NCBI GenBank assembly: GCA_026122225.1
Contig: JANEZZ010001958.1
Location: forward strand, 186,001-250,000
DNA: 64,000 nt
Direction of reading: 5' to 3'
DNA from: Heloderma charlesbogerti
Taxonomy: Eukaryota; Chordata; Lepidosauria; Squamata; Helodermatidae
The notes under the pieces are model-generated. The model had not been told where the DNA came from. It made no database searches and saw nothing but the letters and a program-made list of their open reading frames with translations. The first letter of the stretch is position 1, and each line of letters starts with the position of its first letter. Made by a program: the position numbers and the translations under genes. Positions 21,541 to 33,128 of the stretch are shown here, piece after piece.

Positions 21541-21892
21541 ACATCTCCCTTATTTTGGATATTGACTGCCTCTCCTGGCATGAACTGACCCATACACTAC
21601 TCTCTGCATCTAAGGCCCTCCTGTGACAGCCTCCTCTGAGGGAGGCTCAGAGGCCAGCAACAAGGGAAAGGGCTTTCTTGGTGGTGGCCCCCCAGTTGTG
21701 GAATAATCTCCCTGATGAGACTCACCTGGCACCAACATTGTCATCTTTTTGGTGCCAGGTTAAAACTGCCTTCTTCTCTCAGGCATTTGGCAGAGTATAA
21801 TGAGTCTCTTGATTGTCTCTGGCTGATTGTTTTAAATTATTTTTTATATATGTTGTTGTGTGTGCTATTTGTTTTATGTCATTATGTGAATA

Positions 21893-21927
<35 letters not shown>

Positions 21928-22045
21928 CACCACACAGAGAGAGAGAGTTTATATATATCATAATGTATTTAAATGGTTTTAATTTTTGTGAACTTCCCAG
22001 AGAGCTTCAGCTATGGGGTGGTACAGAAATATAATAAATATAATA
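21541..22045 (+). mobile_element. L2-like LINE 3' region
   Basis: Conserved 3' blocks in order: ggtggccccccagttgtgga (21681), a caccaacattgtcatctttt block (21729), ggtgccaggttaaaactgcc (21753), then the gtgaacttcccagagagctt terminus (21990) and an ataataaat tail. A TG/TA microsatellite (21893-21930) interrupts it. No open reverse-transcriptase frame remains. Confidence 0.75.
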
Positions 22046-22154
22046 AATGGAAGAATGAACGAATTGCCCTGGTGCACACAAGAGGACTAAAAAGAGCCTT
22101 GGAATACCCAGAAGCCTCCAGCCATCTGTAACAGCAATTAGTACCAACTACTAC

Positions 22155-23110
22155 TAGGGATGTACGAAAGGTACTTACTTTTCTTGAATTATGTTTATGG
22201 TTGGGGGGGAGGCGTTCCGTCCCTCCCCCCGAAATCCTCTCTGGGCGGGGAGGCGCTCTGTTCCTCCCCCCCCCCCGGAATCCTGGCCAACCGGCTGTGC
22301 TCCGCAGGGATTCTGCGGAGCCGCCGGCCGGCTCCACCAGCAGCCGGATATCCAGCCGCTGGCTAGCAGGGACGCAAATGGCGGCAGCCGTAACCGCCGT
22401 AGTTTGCGTACCTGCAGTCAGCCGTGACAGGCTACGTAAATGTTTATGTAGCCTATCACGGCTGACTTAAAAAAAAACCCACCAAAAAAACCACGCGTAC
22501 GCAAATGGCGGCGGCCATGGCCACCGCCATTTGCGTTCCTTATTTTGGCATGTCTTAGTCTATGTAAACATTTACATAGACTAAGACAGCGAAAATAAGG
22601 GGAACGCAAATAGCCTAGCATCTATGCTATTTGTGTTCCCCTTATTTTTGCTGTCTTAGTCTACGTAAATGTTTACGTAGACTAAGATGTGCCAAAATAA
22701 GGAACGCAAATGGCGGCGGCCATGGCTGCCGCCATTTGCGTACGCGCGTGTTTTTTTTTTTAAATCAGCCGTGATAGGCTACGTAAACATTTACACAGCC
22801 TATCAGGGTTTTTTTAAAAAAAACCTAGCCATGATAGGCTACGTAAATCTTTACGTAGCCTATCACGTTTTGTTTTGTTTTGTTTTTTAAACTGGAAATG
22901 GCGGTGGCAGCCGGTCGGAAGACCGGCCGCCGGAGCCGCTGCCGCCGAACTGCTGCTGGAGCCGCCACTGGAGCCACCACCGCCAGGAAGATCTGCCCAA
23001 GGTAAGTCTTGTCCCGGGGGGGCAGGCTGTTCCGCCACCGCGTTCGGGGGGCTGAATGCGCTGGCATTCGTCCTCCCTGAGATCCATGGCGGAACTTTCG
23101 TACATCCCTA
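22155..23110 (-). mobile_element. full TACGTA-hairpin hAT-like element (956 bp), best preserved
   Basis: Both ends begin TAGGGATGTACGAAAG when read inward, a 16-bp perfect terminal inverted repeat. Flanks 22147-22154 and 23111-23118 are identical (actactac). Hairpins lie near 22428, 22555, 22655, 22772 and 22830, in the order GATAGG, AGTCTA, AGTCTA, GATAGG, GATAGG. CGCAAATGGCGGC inverted pairs occur at 22502-22534 and 22703-22740. The right donor AGGTAAGT lies at 23000-23007; the left one has mutated to AAGTAAGT. Confidence 0.97.
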
Positions 23111-23118
23111 ACTACTAC

Positions 23119-24991
23119 TACAATCAGACAGTGAGCTTTACTCCAGTCCTCTACCAGTGTTAGTGCCTCTGCTGATGGCCCTCCACAAGACTTAAGGCTG
23201 GGATTTGGGAAGAAACGCTGGATATGAAAACGCTGCTTGGGGTCATGTTGGCAATATGCAAGAAATGGATCATCTCTAATTTCATTTGTACTTGCTATGT
23301 GGCTATTCTGTTTTGCATGCGTGTTCAGAGGCAGATGAGGGAGGGGAATTCTTAGCTTGCCTTTTCTGTATCATCCTTCCCCCTGTTCTACCATTACCTC
23401 TCATACTTAGTTCTCCAGTTCCCTCTGTCTGCATGAAGAGGGATGGAGGAACACTAACCTCCTCAACTCTGCCCAGGGTGAAGCATTCCCAGACCAATCA
23501 TCACCCAGACCCTAAATTCTGAGGTCGGAGTAAGAACTTAAGGAACACTTCTTTGTAAGTGGTGGATTACTGGAGGAGACAAGGTAAGCTCCAACATCTC
23601 ATAATCTTCCACAATTGGCTGCCCCATTTCATATATCAAAGAGATCACACATAGAAACAGATATATAACCCACTAAAACCGTAATACAAATTAACAATCA
23701 AAAACAATAAAATCATTATACTATAACGACCAAGACTTTTCAGTACTTAAAACCTACACAACCCATAAGGCGCCCAGTGCTACACCAAGTGTGATGCTAA
23801 GTGCGCACTTTGCGCATCACAGAGGCGCACGCAGAGGCCTTATATACCTGTTAGGGAGCAGAAGACACTGAATTGAGCCTTGAGTGGCAGGGAGAAGGTT
23901 CAACAGACAAAGCTCAGCCACCCTTCTCCAAAAACTATTCCCTCTCACTGCTTGCCTCTTCTGGGATTCCAATCTTCAAAGGAGACACCTGCATATCTTT
24001 TAGAGCGCACGTGTCTGCTGTTATGTTCCATCCAGCGAGTGCTGGGGGAGGTATTTAGAAAAACAAAGCTGAGGACTAGACATTTAATTTACCTGGTGGG
24101 CTAGTTTATCTTCCTTTCTAAAGGCACTTCGAAAAGCACAAGACACAATGCCAACCTTTCGGTTCATTAAAAAAAAAAATCCTTTCTCCACTGGAACATT
24201 AAAAAAGCAGAAAAGAAAAGGATCGCTACTTATATTTGCATCAAGCAGCAATTCAGTCGCTAATTGTATAGTAATTGATACATGGCTGCAATGTTCATTG
24301 TGAATGTCAAACCATAAAATATTAGAGCCCTAGGCCAGGATTCAAACAGTAATTTGCTACTGAGTTAACAGGACAACCAGGAAACGGCAACTGCCAACAG
24401 ATAGCCCAGACGCAGGATAATGAGCAAGGTAATCAACTGGGGTGTAAACTTGGTGTAGCTCTATTGATTTCATTGCAGCTCTGCAGATTTATACCAGCAG
24501 AGAATCTCATTTTCTATCATGCTAGAAGAAAATTGTCTCAAGAACAAGCCTGTGGTTTAAATGGGGGAATGGGCGGGTGGGGGGGCTGCCAAGGAGCATT
24601 ACAAAGTGCTACACTGGATTAAGAGATTAAGAAAATGGCGTAACGGTGAAATGGAAATGTGGTAAGGTTTCTGACAAATTGACTCTTACACAAGTAGGGT
24701 ATTGATAATTGAGAAGAGACACGTCTGAAATGTTTGGGCTTTTAAGACCTGAGATGATTTGAAGATACAGAAAATACACATTAGTATTTAAAGTGGACAA
24801 TGATGTGTCACCAACTCACAGGAGGACAGGCAAGCTATTCTTGTGGAAGAAATTACTTTTTTGGACGTATGAATATGGGTGTATGAGAAATTAGTTTCAC
24901 TTCGTTTTCAATCAGGATTTACCCAGTTTGAGCCTTCTGGGCTGAACACAGGCTCAGGTGCAATCTGGGCCAAAGCTCTTACATTTCTGTG
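23119..24991. other. gene-free stretch, largely unique
   Basis: No supported coding frame. 24150-24420 is complex AT-rich sequence (gctaattgtatagtaattg; atggctgcaatgttcattg) without repeat signatures, a candidate conserved non-coding segment. 24870-24990 resembles the AT-rich element texture (gtatgagaaattag). Confidence 0.3.
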
Positions 24992-24999
24992 CTTGCAAT

Positions 25000-26265
25000 T
25001 AGCGATGTTAGAGAATTTCGCCATGGATCCCAGGGGGGCCAAATTCCAGTGCATTCAACCCCTCGGAATCCGTGGCAGAATGGAGCAACCCGCGAAAGCC
25101 CCCCCAGAACGGAGCCTACCTGGCGGCGGCTCCAGCAGCGGCTGTGGCTCCGGTGGTGGCTCCAGCCATGGAGTTCCCGTTTTCTCCGTTATAGGCTACG
25201 TAAAAAGATTTACGTAGCCTATCACGGCTAGGTTTTTTTTTTTTAAAAAAAACCATGATAGGCTATGTAAATGTTTACGTAGCCTATCACGGCTGACTTA
25301 AGCCGGCCAGGATTCTGGGGGAGGGGAGGAACAGAGCACCTCCCCCCCCCGGCAAGGATTCCGGGGGGAGGGACGAAACACTTCCCCCCCAACCATAAAC
25401 ATAATTCGCGAAAGGTAAGTAAGAATGGACGAAAGTCCTTTACCTGGTCCTGCAGCTGTTTTTTTGGGGGGGAGGTGCTCCATTTCTCCCCCCAAAATTC
25501 TTGGCGGGTGGGGAGGCGCCCCGCCCCTCCCAGCCGAAATTCTGGCCGGGGGGAGTGCCCCGTTTCCTCAGCTGCAACTACCCGTCCCCAAATAAGGAAC
25601 GCAAATGGCAGTGCCCATGAGCACTGCCATTTGCGTACATGCTTTTTTTTTCATAGTCAGCCGTGATAGGCTACGTAAAGATTTACGTAGCCTATCACGT
25701 TTTTTTTTTTTTACACTTTACTTGAAAATGGCAGTGGTGGCAGCCGGTCGGAAGACTGGCCGCCACCGCCGCACCGCCGCTGCGCCGCCACCGGGACCCG
25801 CCACCACGAGGACATTCATGCGAGGTAAGTCCCATCCTGGGGGGGGCAGGGGGGTGTCAGAGAATTTCCCCACCAATTTTGGGGGGCCGAATGCGTTGGC
25901 ATTCGGCCTCCTGGAGATTCGTGGAGAAATTATCCGACATCTCTAAAGGTAAGTACCTTTTGTACATCCCTAGTATTTACGTAGCCTATCACAGCTCAAT
26001 ACAGGGACGCAAATGGCGGCAGCTACGACAGCAGCCATTTGCGTCCCTGCAGGGCTGCCCAGCAGCCAGATGTGTGGCTGCGGGCAGCTGGAGCCGGCCG
26101 GCTGCTCCGTGGCTTGGCCGCAGAGCAGAGCTGGCTGGGCAGGATTCTAGGGGGAGGGACGGAGCACCTCCCCCCCATAGAGGATTTCGGGGGGAGGGAC
26201 AGAGCGCCTTCCCCCCACTGCGGATGCCCCTCAGTGGAGCAGGGTAAGGGATTTGTATATCCCTA
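25000..26265. mobile_element. rearranged composite of hairpin elements
   Basis: The left end tagcgatgttagagaattt is an N-end; the right end is ggtaagggatttgtatatccct + a. Flanks cttgcaat and attttgat do not match. A second right terminus (tttgtacatccct + a) sits at 25972, followed by gtatttacgtagcctatcac, exactly the second half of a hairpin, whose first half is missing. So one element appears to have inserted in another's hairpin, and the left junction was later lost. Confidence 0.7.
25420..25945 (-). mobile_element. inner hairpin element (526 bp)
   Basis: Left taagaatggacgaaagtcc (a mutated D-end), right attatccgacatctcta (N-end). Flanks 25412-25419 and 25946-25953 are identical (aaggtaag). 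The octamer target is the host element's own splice-donor motif. One GATAGG hairpin (25667-25699) remains. The array is reduced compared with 850-1000 bp relatives. Confidence 0.93.
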
Positions 26266-26338
26266 ATTTTGATTATGACACCACTAACTGGAGTCAAATT
26301 ATTAAAATAGTAAAAGCTACTGTTAACCACAGAAAAGC

Positions 26339-26400
26339 AGCGGGTTGGACTTGATGGTCTTGTAGGCCCCTTCCAACCCTACTATTCTATGATTCTATGA
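26339..26400 (+). mobile_element. CR1 LINE 3' terminus
   Basis: gcgggttggacttgatggtc, then gccccttccaacccta, ending attctatgattctatga. About 60 bp, nearly the same extent as at 10371-10430. Confidence 0.88.
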
Positions 26401-26597
26401 AAATGTGTCAATCCAAATTGTGATGTTGCCTGTAAAAAATGTTCACATGTAGATTCTTAGTGAGTGTACTTCCACATTTCTTATCTGAATTTCTCCATAG
26501 ATGTTGAAGTCCAGAATTAAGTGGTCTCGTTTGCAAAGTGGGACTGACACATTATGAATCTTTGGTGGTTCCATTCTTTATAATGCATCAGAAGAAT

Positions 26598-26830
26598 ATC
26601 CGAACATCAGAAGAGCCCTGCTGGATCAGACCGAGAGTCCATCTAGTCCAGCATTCTGTTAACACGAAGGCCAACCAGCTGCCCACAGGAAACCCACAAG
26701 CAGGACATGAGTGCAACAGCACCCTTCCACCCATGTTCCCCAGCAACCAGTGTACATAAGCATCTGCCTCTGATACTGGAGGTCGCATATAGCCATCAGG
26801 ATAAGTAACAATCAATGGCCTTATCCTCCA
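26598..26830 (-). mobile_element. CR1-family LINE 3' fragment
   Basis: Read on the minus strand: aggataaggccattgattgt ... ctgttgcactcatgtcctg, gtgggtttcctgtgggca, ctggactagatgg, ctgatccagcagggctcttc. This is a common squamate CR1 3' UTR. The 57833-58100 copy is the same region on the plus strand. Confidence 0.75.
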
Positions 26831-26876
26831 TCACCTGCTGCGTTGTTCATTTCATAAGAAAATGTGGTATAGCAGT

Positions 26877-27085
26877 TAAGCATTGGAGTAGGATTAGAGA
26901 GTCCAATATTCAAGTCTTTGGCCATGAAGCTTTCTGTGCAATTTTGGGCCAGTCACCAACTCTCAGCTTAATTTACCTCACAGGGTTGTTGTGAAAATAA
27001 AATATTAAGGGAGGGGGGAGAATCCATGCACACCACCTTCAGCTCCTGGAGGAAAAGTGGACATAAATATAAGAAATTAAGGTAT
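26877..27085 (+). mobile_element. Sauria-type SINE, diverged
   Basis: tgtggtatagcagttaagc head, ttcaagtct B-box-like element, ttgggccagtcac, cctcacagggttgttgtga, then a degraded tail. Older than the 10885 and 40468 copies, judging by mismatches. Confidence 0.8.
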
Positions 27086-27604
27086 TAATTTAACTAATGA
27101 TTTATTATATGAATATAATAAATTAAAGGCACAATCTTATACTTAAGATCCACAGGCTGAAAGGTCATAAGAACTGGCAGAAGCCCTGCTATGCTGGGGG
27201 AGCGCAATATACATTGCCACCAAGTCAGATATGCTAGTGGAACTGATGGACATAGCTTACAAAGAAATGCCCTCCCCGACGCCAGCTTGTCTGGCTGAAA
27301 GGGAGGGGCCATTGCGGGCGGGTGGGGTGACAAAATGTAGGGGCCTCTGATTGGTGCATCCCAGTGACACCACCATGCAAGGAGGGGCAGGCTGAGTTGC
27401 CTTAAACTCAGCCCTCCTCCCAATCTCAGTTCTCTGGCTCGACGCCGCTAGAGAGAACTACAGGTTCGCCGAGAAACAACGAAGGACACCTGCCTGCTGG
27501 AGACCGGCTTCGTCGTCTTCCCAGACACATGAACTTGGCGTGCAATCTGTATGCCCAAAGCCTCGCTGATGTTGAGGCCTAACCAGTGCTGAGTAGAAGG
27601 GAAC

Positions 27605-28640
27605 TAGTACTTCGCAGCGGGGCGCACGTGCTCCAGCACAGCTCCAACGTGGCTGGTGCCTCCCCTGTCGGCAGAGGCGCCGGCGTTGGTGATGGAGCAC
27701 ATTTGGGCACTGCGTCTATGGGCCTTGGCGGTTGAGGCTGCAGTGCTCCCACCCCCCCTTCCTCGGCCGGCACTTGCCGCCCCGGTCAGAGCGCCTGCGG
27801 CTGTGTCGGCGCATGTCTAGGAGTGGCGCCATCGTTCCTCTCTCCTGCAGGGGCGCAGGTGCTCGCGGAGGCCGAACGCCCGCCCCTCCCTCTCGCCGGT
27901 TGTGACATGCCCGTGCCGCCGCGGCCCCTGGGTTGCCGGTCCTCATGGCAGGGTGCATGTGTATGGGCGCTGCCCTCCGTCAACCAGCGCTTGCCCTCGG
28001 TGGGCGCACCGGAGCTGTGCCCGCGTGCGCCCGGGTGCCGCGCCATCATTCCCGCCCCTGCAGGGGCACCGGCGCTTGCAGAGGCCAAGCGCCCGCCCCT
28101 CCTTCTCTGGCTGCAGCGTGCCTGCGCCGCCGTGGCCCTGCGGATCAGGGTTGCAGGCCCTCCTGGTGGGGCACTTGTGTGTGGGCGCCGCCCCCCCATC
28201 AACCGGCGCTTGCCGCCTGGGCGGGTGCGCCGGCAACCGTGCAGACACGTGCCCGGGTTCCACGCCGTCTTTCCCTCCCCTACTGGGGCGCCGGCACTCA
28301 CGGAGGCTGAGTGCCTGCCCCTCCCTCTCCGGCTGCAGCGTGCCTGCACCGCCGTGGCCCCAGTATTGCTGGCCCTCGCGGGATTGCTGGCCCACGGCGG
28401 GAGCGCGGGAGGTTGTGCCGGCACGGGCTCGGGTGCGGCGCCAGTTGGCCCGTTCCCGTGCGTGGCGTCAGCGATTGCGGCGGCTGCGTGCCCCCCCTTA
28501 CCGCGGCCCCGAGTCCCCAGCACTCTCGGCGGGGCGTGCGTCTTCATATGCTGCCCCTCCTGGCTGCAGTTGCGAGGCCGGTGTGAGTGCCGCGTGGCTG
28601 CCGGCGCTTTCCAGCCTTGGGAGGGGTGCCGGCGCTTAGA
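27605..28640. repeat. GC-rich minisatellite, unit about 176-222 bp
   Basis: Block starts can be aligned at gcgccatc-like positions 27826, 28040, 28262 and 28438, giving spacings of about 214, 222 and 176. Each unit repeats cgcccgcccctccctctc, a gctgcagcgtgcctgcgccg-type block, gggcgc, and a cgcttgccg segment. A partial unit precedes at 27605-27825. Unit lengths are not multiples of three, so the long open frames across it on both strands are not coding. Confidence 0.82.
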
Positions 28641-28732
28641 GCGGCGGTGTGCTCGCCCCACTTCCTTTCTAGCAAGCACTTGTCCACCCCCCCACCAAAA
28701 AAAACCATGCGCCCCCCACACACAATTAAAAT

Positions 28733-28880
28733 AAAACAATAATAATAATAATAATAATAATAATGAAAAGTAAAGAAAAGAATAAATAAATAAATAAATA
28801 AATATTAAAAATGATGATGATAATAATAAATAATAATAATAATAATAAAAATAAATAAAAATAAAAATAAAAATAAAATA
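28733..28880. repeat. (AAT)n/(AAAT)n low-complexity tract
   Basis: Compound aat, aaat and gatgat units over about 150 bp, at the sharp downstream edge of the GC-rich minisatellite. Confidence 0.92.
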
Positions 28881-29063
28881 ATGATTAGAAAACTCACACA
28901 GACACCCCCGGCAGCCACTGCTCCCCGTTGCATGCCCACTGTGACTCCTGGGTTGCAGGCACTTTTGGCAGGGGGCGCCTGTGCTCAGGCACAGCTTCCG
29001 TGGCCATTGGCCCTGGCCGAGCCTCTTGGGCACCAGGCTTGCAGAGGGCAGCAACCCTTTAAA

Positions 29064-29245
29064 GCCACTGTGGCCTAGTGGCTGCAGTGTTGAACCGGGG
29101 CTTGTGAGACCCTGGTTCTAGTCTCCTTTCCGGGGGTTTAGTTCAGTGCTAGTCCCCTGCTGGACATGCAGAAGGTGCCAGGTCCTGTCCCTGGCATCTC
29201 CAGGTAGGACTAGAAAAACCCCTACCTGAACCCCTGGCAGAGTCA
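29064..29245 (+). mobile_element. two partial tRNA-derived SINE heads in tandem
   Basis: 29064-29125: gccactgtggcctagtggc with B box ggttctagtctcc. 29138-29245: ggtttagttcagtgct..., gcagaaggtgccaggtcctg, ctggcatctccaggtagg. The second is the same family as the minus-strand SINE at 45252-45402. Neither is complete. Confidence 0.6.
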
Positions 29246-30809
29246 TTGGGGGGGCCACAGATTCTTCATCCCTGCCCTATAAATGAATAAAAGTTAAGGG
29301 CTAGACACAGGGTGTCTTAAATGTGAACACACAGAGCCATACAGGAAGAGGATGAATGTTGTGTGCTCACCTATCTAACCGCTGCGGGACGCGGAGGGTC
29401 CCCCTCCTGTCTAGCGGTAATGGAGGCGCTGCTGCCTGTTGTCCTGGGTGCCCTGCGAGTAGCCCACTGGAACCTCCTGCTGGGTGCTCTGACCCCTGCC
29501 ACTTTTACTGTTAAGGGTGGTGGTTTGAGTGTTGGACTGGGTCCAGGGACCCGGGCCCTTCCTTTTTCTTGCCAATATTGTGCCAACCTTATCTCACTTT
29601 CTACAGCATGCCCCCCCCAAGAATGGCCAAGGTTGAAAGAACGGGAAGGGTAGGGCTCTGCCTCCCCTCCCCAATAGATTGCGGCCTAGGCCGGAGTCCG
29701 AGTCTGATGATGAAGCAGACCCGGTAGTTGCGTCAATTCTTATCGTCTGGAAACTGCTGAGCGTTCTCCAGGGATCCCTTCCCCCTCCCCCAGCCAGGCC
29801 TAAGAAACCCTCGGTGGTCCAGCTTAAGTGATTGCGACCAGCCGACCCAACGCTTGCTACTTATTTCTATTTCAGCTCATCTGGACCCTGTTGAAGCCTC
29901 CATCTCCTCTTCCTCAGCTTCCGGATGGCTCACCGCCTTCGGTGGAGCTCCTCCATTCTTCAGCCTCCTCTTCCCTGAGTGCACAAGCAACATCCGTTTT
30001 CCAGTCGGGGATCAGAGCACGGCCACAATGGATTCAGTCCCGCCTGCTCGGGCATCCACGTAAGTGGCATATCAGATCCCTACGCTAATCTGGCGAGTTG
30101 CAAGGCCACTGGCGCTCCTCCTTCTTGTAATGGCTTTCACCTGAGGAGGTGTGCAGCTGGCTTATGTCGAGGCCTTCCACAGGAGGGCCGCCATTGACCC
30201 TTCTCTGCGCAGGGACCTGATGGACCAGGACTTTTCGCTCCAATCTGACTCCTTCCCGGCCGTGTTTCGGCAACAGATCTGACAGTGGCCACAGTCCCCA
30301 GGCTGTCTCCCGCACTGGCCCTCAGCCTATGGCAGGTCTGCTGCTTCAGCACCGCTGTCTGTAATGGGAATACAGCCTCCAGGCACATACTCCCAGAACC
30401 TGTGCCTTTCTGTCATGAGTACTGCCTTGTTGCAGTCAGCACTTGTGCACCTCTTGTCCAATGCCTGGGGACTGTAGGGTCCCCCTTGGAAAGGCCAAGG
30501 CAGTAGAAAGCCGGGGGGGCGGGCTACAGCTCCCTCCGGAGGGCCCAGGCCTGGTTAGGTTTGCCCCTGCTACTCCGGCTTTAAGATGCTACCCCAACTA
30601 GGGGAACACGTTTTAACTTGGAACATGATTTCATTCTAGGTTCTAGGACCCCTCCCCCTTTTTTCTAGGTCAACATAAGCCATCCTTACTTAGTAAGCAA
30701 CATTTTCCCTCGCCAAGCGTCGACATGTTTGTGAGAGGTTTTAAGGCAATACTGGCAGAAGGGTTATAGCCCCCCCCCCTGTTTTTCCACACCCGATATC
30801 TACGCTAGG

Positions 30810-31240
30810 GATTTCCCTTCTCCAAATGGTGCCCAGGAAATCCTCTAAGGGGTTTATCCTGATTTGTAACCTATCTTCCCTGAGGGCCAGTCTGTTAAGC
30901 ACAAGATCCCGGATCATCTGTGTTCAGTGCAATACACCTCGTCGATGTGGCAGTTGTCTTGGTTTGGGATCCTGGCCATGGGTTCCTGTTCGCATATGCT
31001 ACATGGAGTCCAAAGATGGTTGTCAATGTTCTGACCTAATGCAAACATTGCTTCCCCTTCCTTGTACCTCGGGGTCCCTTAGCTCACAAAAGGCTGAGGG
31101 CCCATTTCCCACATCAACATTCAGTGAAGCCAATCTGATACCCTGAGGCATTATTCTCGCCTCCCTCAGGACAACGTTCAGGTCTTTTGGGCACAGCTCC
31201 AAGCAGTTATACATCTAGGGTTTCCTGTGGTGGACCATGA
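30810..31240 (+). pseudogene. reverse-transcriptase remnant of the DIRS-like element
   Basis: An open stretch starting at 30826 encodes MVPRKSSKGFILICNLSSL, resembling the start of the RT domain in DIRS elements (a V-P-K-K...-R-L-I-x-x-L-S pattern). It is followed, across frameshifts, by a segment like the S-V-x-Y-x-S-x-D-D-A-V block. The catalytic YxDD box could not be recognised downstream. Inactive. Confidence 0.5.
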
Positions 31241-32329
31241 AAGATACAGTTGGGCTTCTTCTTTTCACAGTTAGAGTAGCAGCCCCTGGCCATGCCTTCT
31301 CGCGCCGGCTCAGTTTGGGCAGTGCAGGGACTGCGGCTGCCGCATCATTGACCCAGGGTCACTTCTGCTGTGCGCACGTATCCATGGGCAGGGATTCAAC
31401 TTAATAGGGCTTCAGTGGCACCTCCTTCCGGAGGCTTGAGCTGCCCCTCAAAGCCAGCCTGCAGATTCACAGGGTTCCGCCGCTACTCCGGGGGGGGGGT
31501 TCAGACTCATAGGGCAGGTCCGATCGTGCTGTGGGTATTGCCCTGTAGAGTGGAGGTTGCCGCCGCCAAGCACATTCTGATTTGACCTCATAGCCAAATC
31601 AGTAACCCCCCCCCCTTTGGTATGACAACGTGATGACATTATTCATTCCCCGTCCTCCTGAAATCAGAGGGTCATGTCATGTGTCAGTGTGTTCGCGCTC
31701 CAGCGTCGGTGTTACAACATCTGGTTCTGGGTCCGCCATGTGCTGGGTTAGGCAAACCCAATTGTCGATACTTTGTCATGAAATTAGGTCAACGACTTCT
31801 AGGCCTTAGCCCCGCTGGTGCGTACATTCCCAGATCCCATACTACAGTACTATGGGAGACTGGGATACCGAAGCCAAGCATGCCATCCTGCATTCCATGG
31901 CTCTCAGTACACGAGCCGCCTGCGACAGAGCAGGTATGGCATGCGGCGCAATAGGAAAAGCTTCGGCAACAGGAATCATGGCCCTTACCTATAGATCATT
32001 GGCCACAATTTCGCGCCTCCTTAAGGAACAACAGAATATCTGGGACCATAACTCGCAAGATGGCCATTTAGCCTTCCGGCCCACAACGCTGGGAATTACT
32101 GTTTCCCATGTCAGATTTTAGGGTTCGGAGTGCAATAGGGTTGGGCACAGTTGTCACCTGTTTTAGTAAATTTAGCCACCCTATCTCCCCGGATACCTCC
32201 CTTTTGGGCTCCGGTGGTAATGGCCCTCCATTTGTCCTTTTCAGTAAGACGTTTCCCTGTTCCACGCAGCAACCTTAATAGTCGTCTGCAAGCCCCCCCC
32301 TTAGGAATTCAGGGTTGGTCTGGGATCTC

Positions 32330-32450
32330 AAGTCCGATTTGTTCCAGAGGGCCTTGAGATACTTCACGGTACAGGTCTGGCCCAATGTAACCCACTTACG
32401 TATTTGGTGATCAAACTGATCGGTATGGCAAGGGCACAGCAGGGGCCCAC
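32330..32450 (+). pseudogene. possible tyrosine-recombinase remnant
   Basis: A frame around 32399-32440 reads as GDQTDRYGKGT, comparable to the S-K-T-D-Q-x-G-K-G motif of DIRS-type tyrosine recombinases. No intact R-H-R-Y set is visible, and stops lie on both sides. The call leans on position between RT and SGNH-like remnants. Confidence 0.35.
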
Positions 32451-32639
32451 GGCCAAACAGAAGTCAATGGGTTATGCCACTGGAGGTTTCTCTCACAGGC
32501 ACATTATGGCAGTTTGAAAATGGGGCTTCACAGTGTTCCGGCCTGCGTTCGTGAGTTGTCTGCTTCTTCCTGACATGATTCTCACTTTGCTTGCCCTAAT
32601 GTGTTTACTCCTTAGACCAGCAGACTCGTCGTATGCTGG

Positions 32640-33128
32640 AACGGGTGCTCTTACATGGGCACATTATGATGTCTTGAGCTGCACGAAGGGCTTGTAGGTC
32701 ATCTTTGGACTTCAGCTTCTGTCACTCCGACACATTGAGATCCAGTGGCTTCACAGATGAGGCATACGGTGGGAGTCCCCTCCTCACTCTGTTCCACCAA
32801 AGTTTGTTAAGTCTTCCTCCGCAGGTACAGGTGTTGCACATTGAGAGGAATGACTTTGGCTGTAAGCCAGGCAAGGACCTGATCGAACAGGCCTTGGTTG
32901 AGATGCAGGTGGTCTGGCATACCTGGCCGGAAGTAGCCTATTGCAGTCCTCATCGTTCCGATGGATCAATGGGAAGGCATGGAATGACGTTGCCACTGGC
33001 AGGGCACGTTGGAAAGCGCATAGAGAAATGGCTTATGGCCTATGCGAATGTGGCGATGGATGCACCATCTGCCAGGAAATTCTGTGGACATGGAGGGAGC
33101 GTTACAAGTAGGACGGTGTCTGCCTGTC
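32640..33128 (+). pseudogene. SGNH/GDSL-like hydrolase domain remnant
   Basis: The longest open piece, starting at 32705, includes a RND triplet at 32846-32854 (the G-x-N-D block of SGNH hydrolases), then a tryptophan-proline segment. A shifted frame encodes GKAWNDVATGRARWKAHREM, typical of the basic region that follows in DIRS-element SGNH domains. The expected G-H-S of block I is degraded near 32658-32668. At least two frameshifts; not functional. Confidence 0.5.

Noticed and set aside
27786..29054. 422-codon open frame (minus) and overlapping 303- and 245-codon frames (plus)
   Set aside because: They run across a GC-rich minisatellite whose unit is not a multiple of three and are open on both strands because of base composition; the minus frame continues into an AAT microsatellite.
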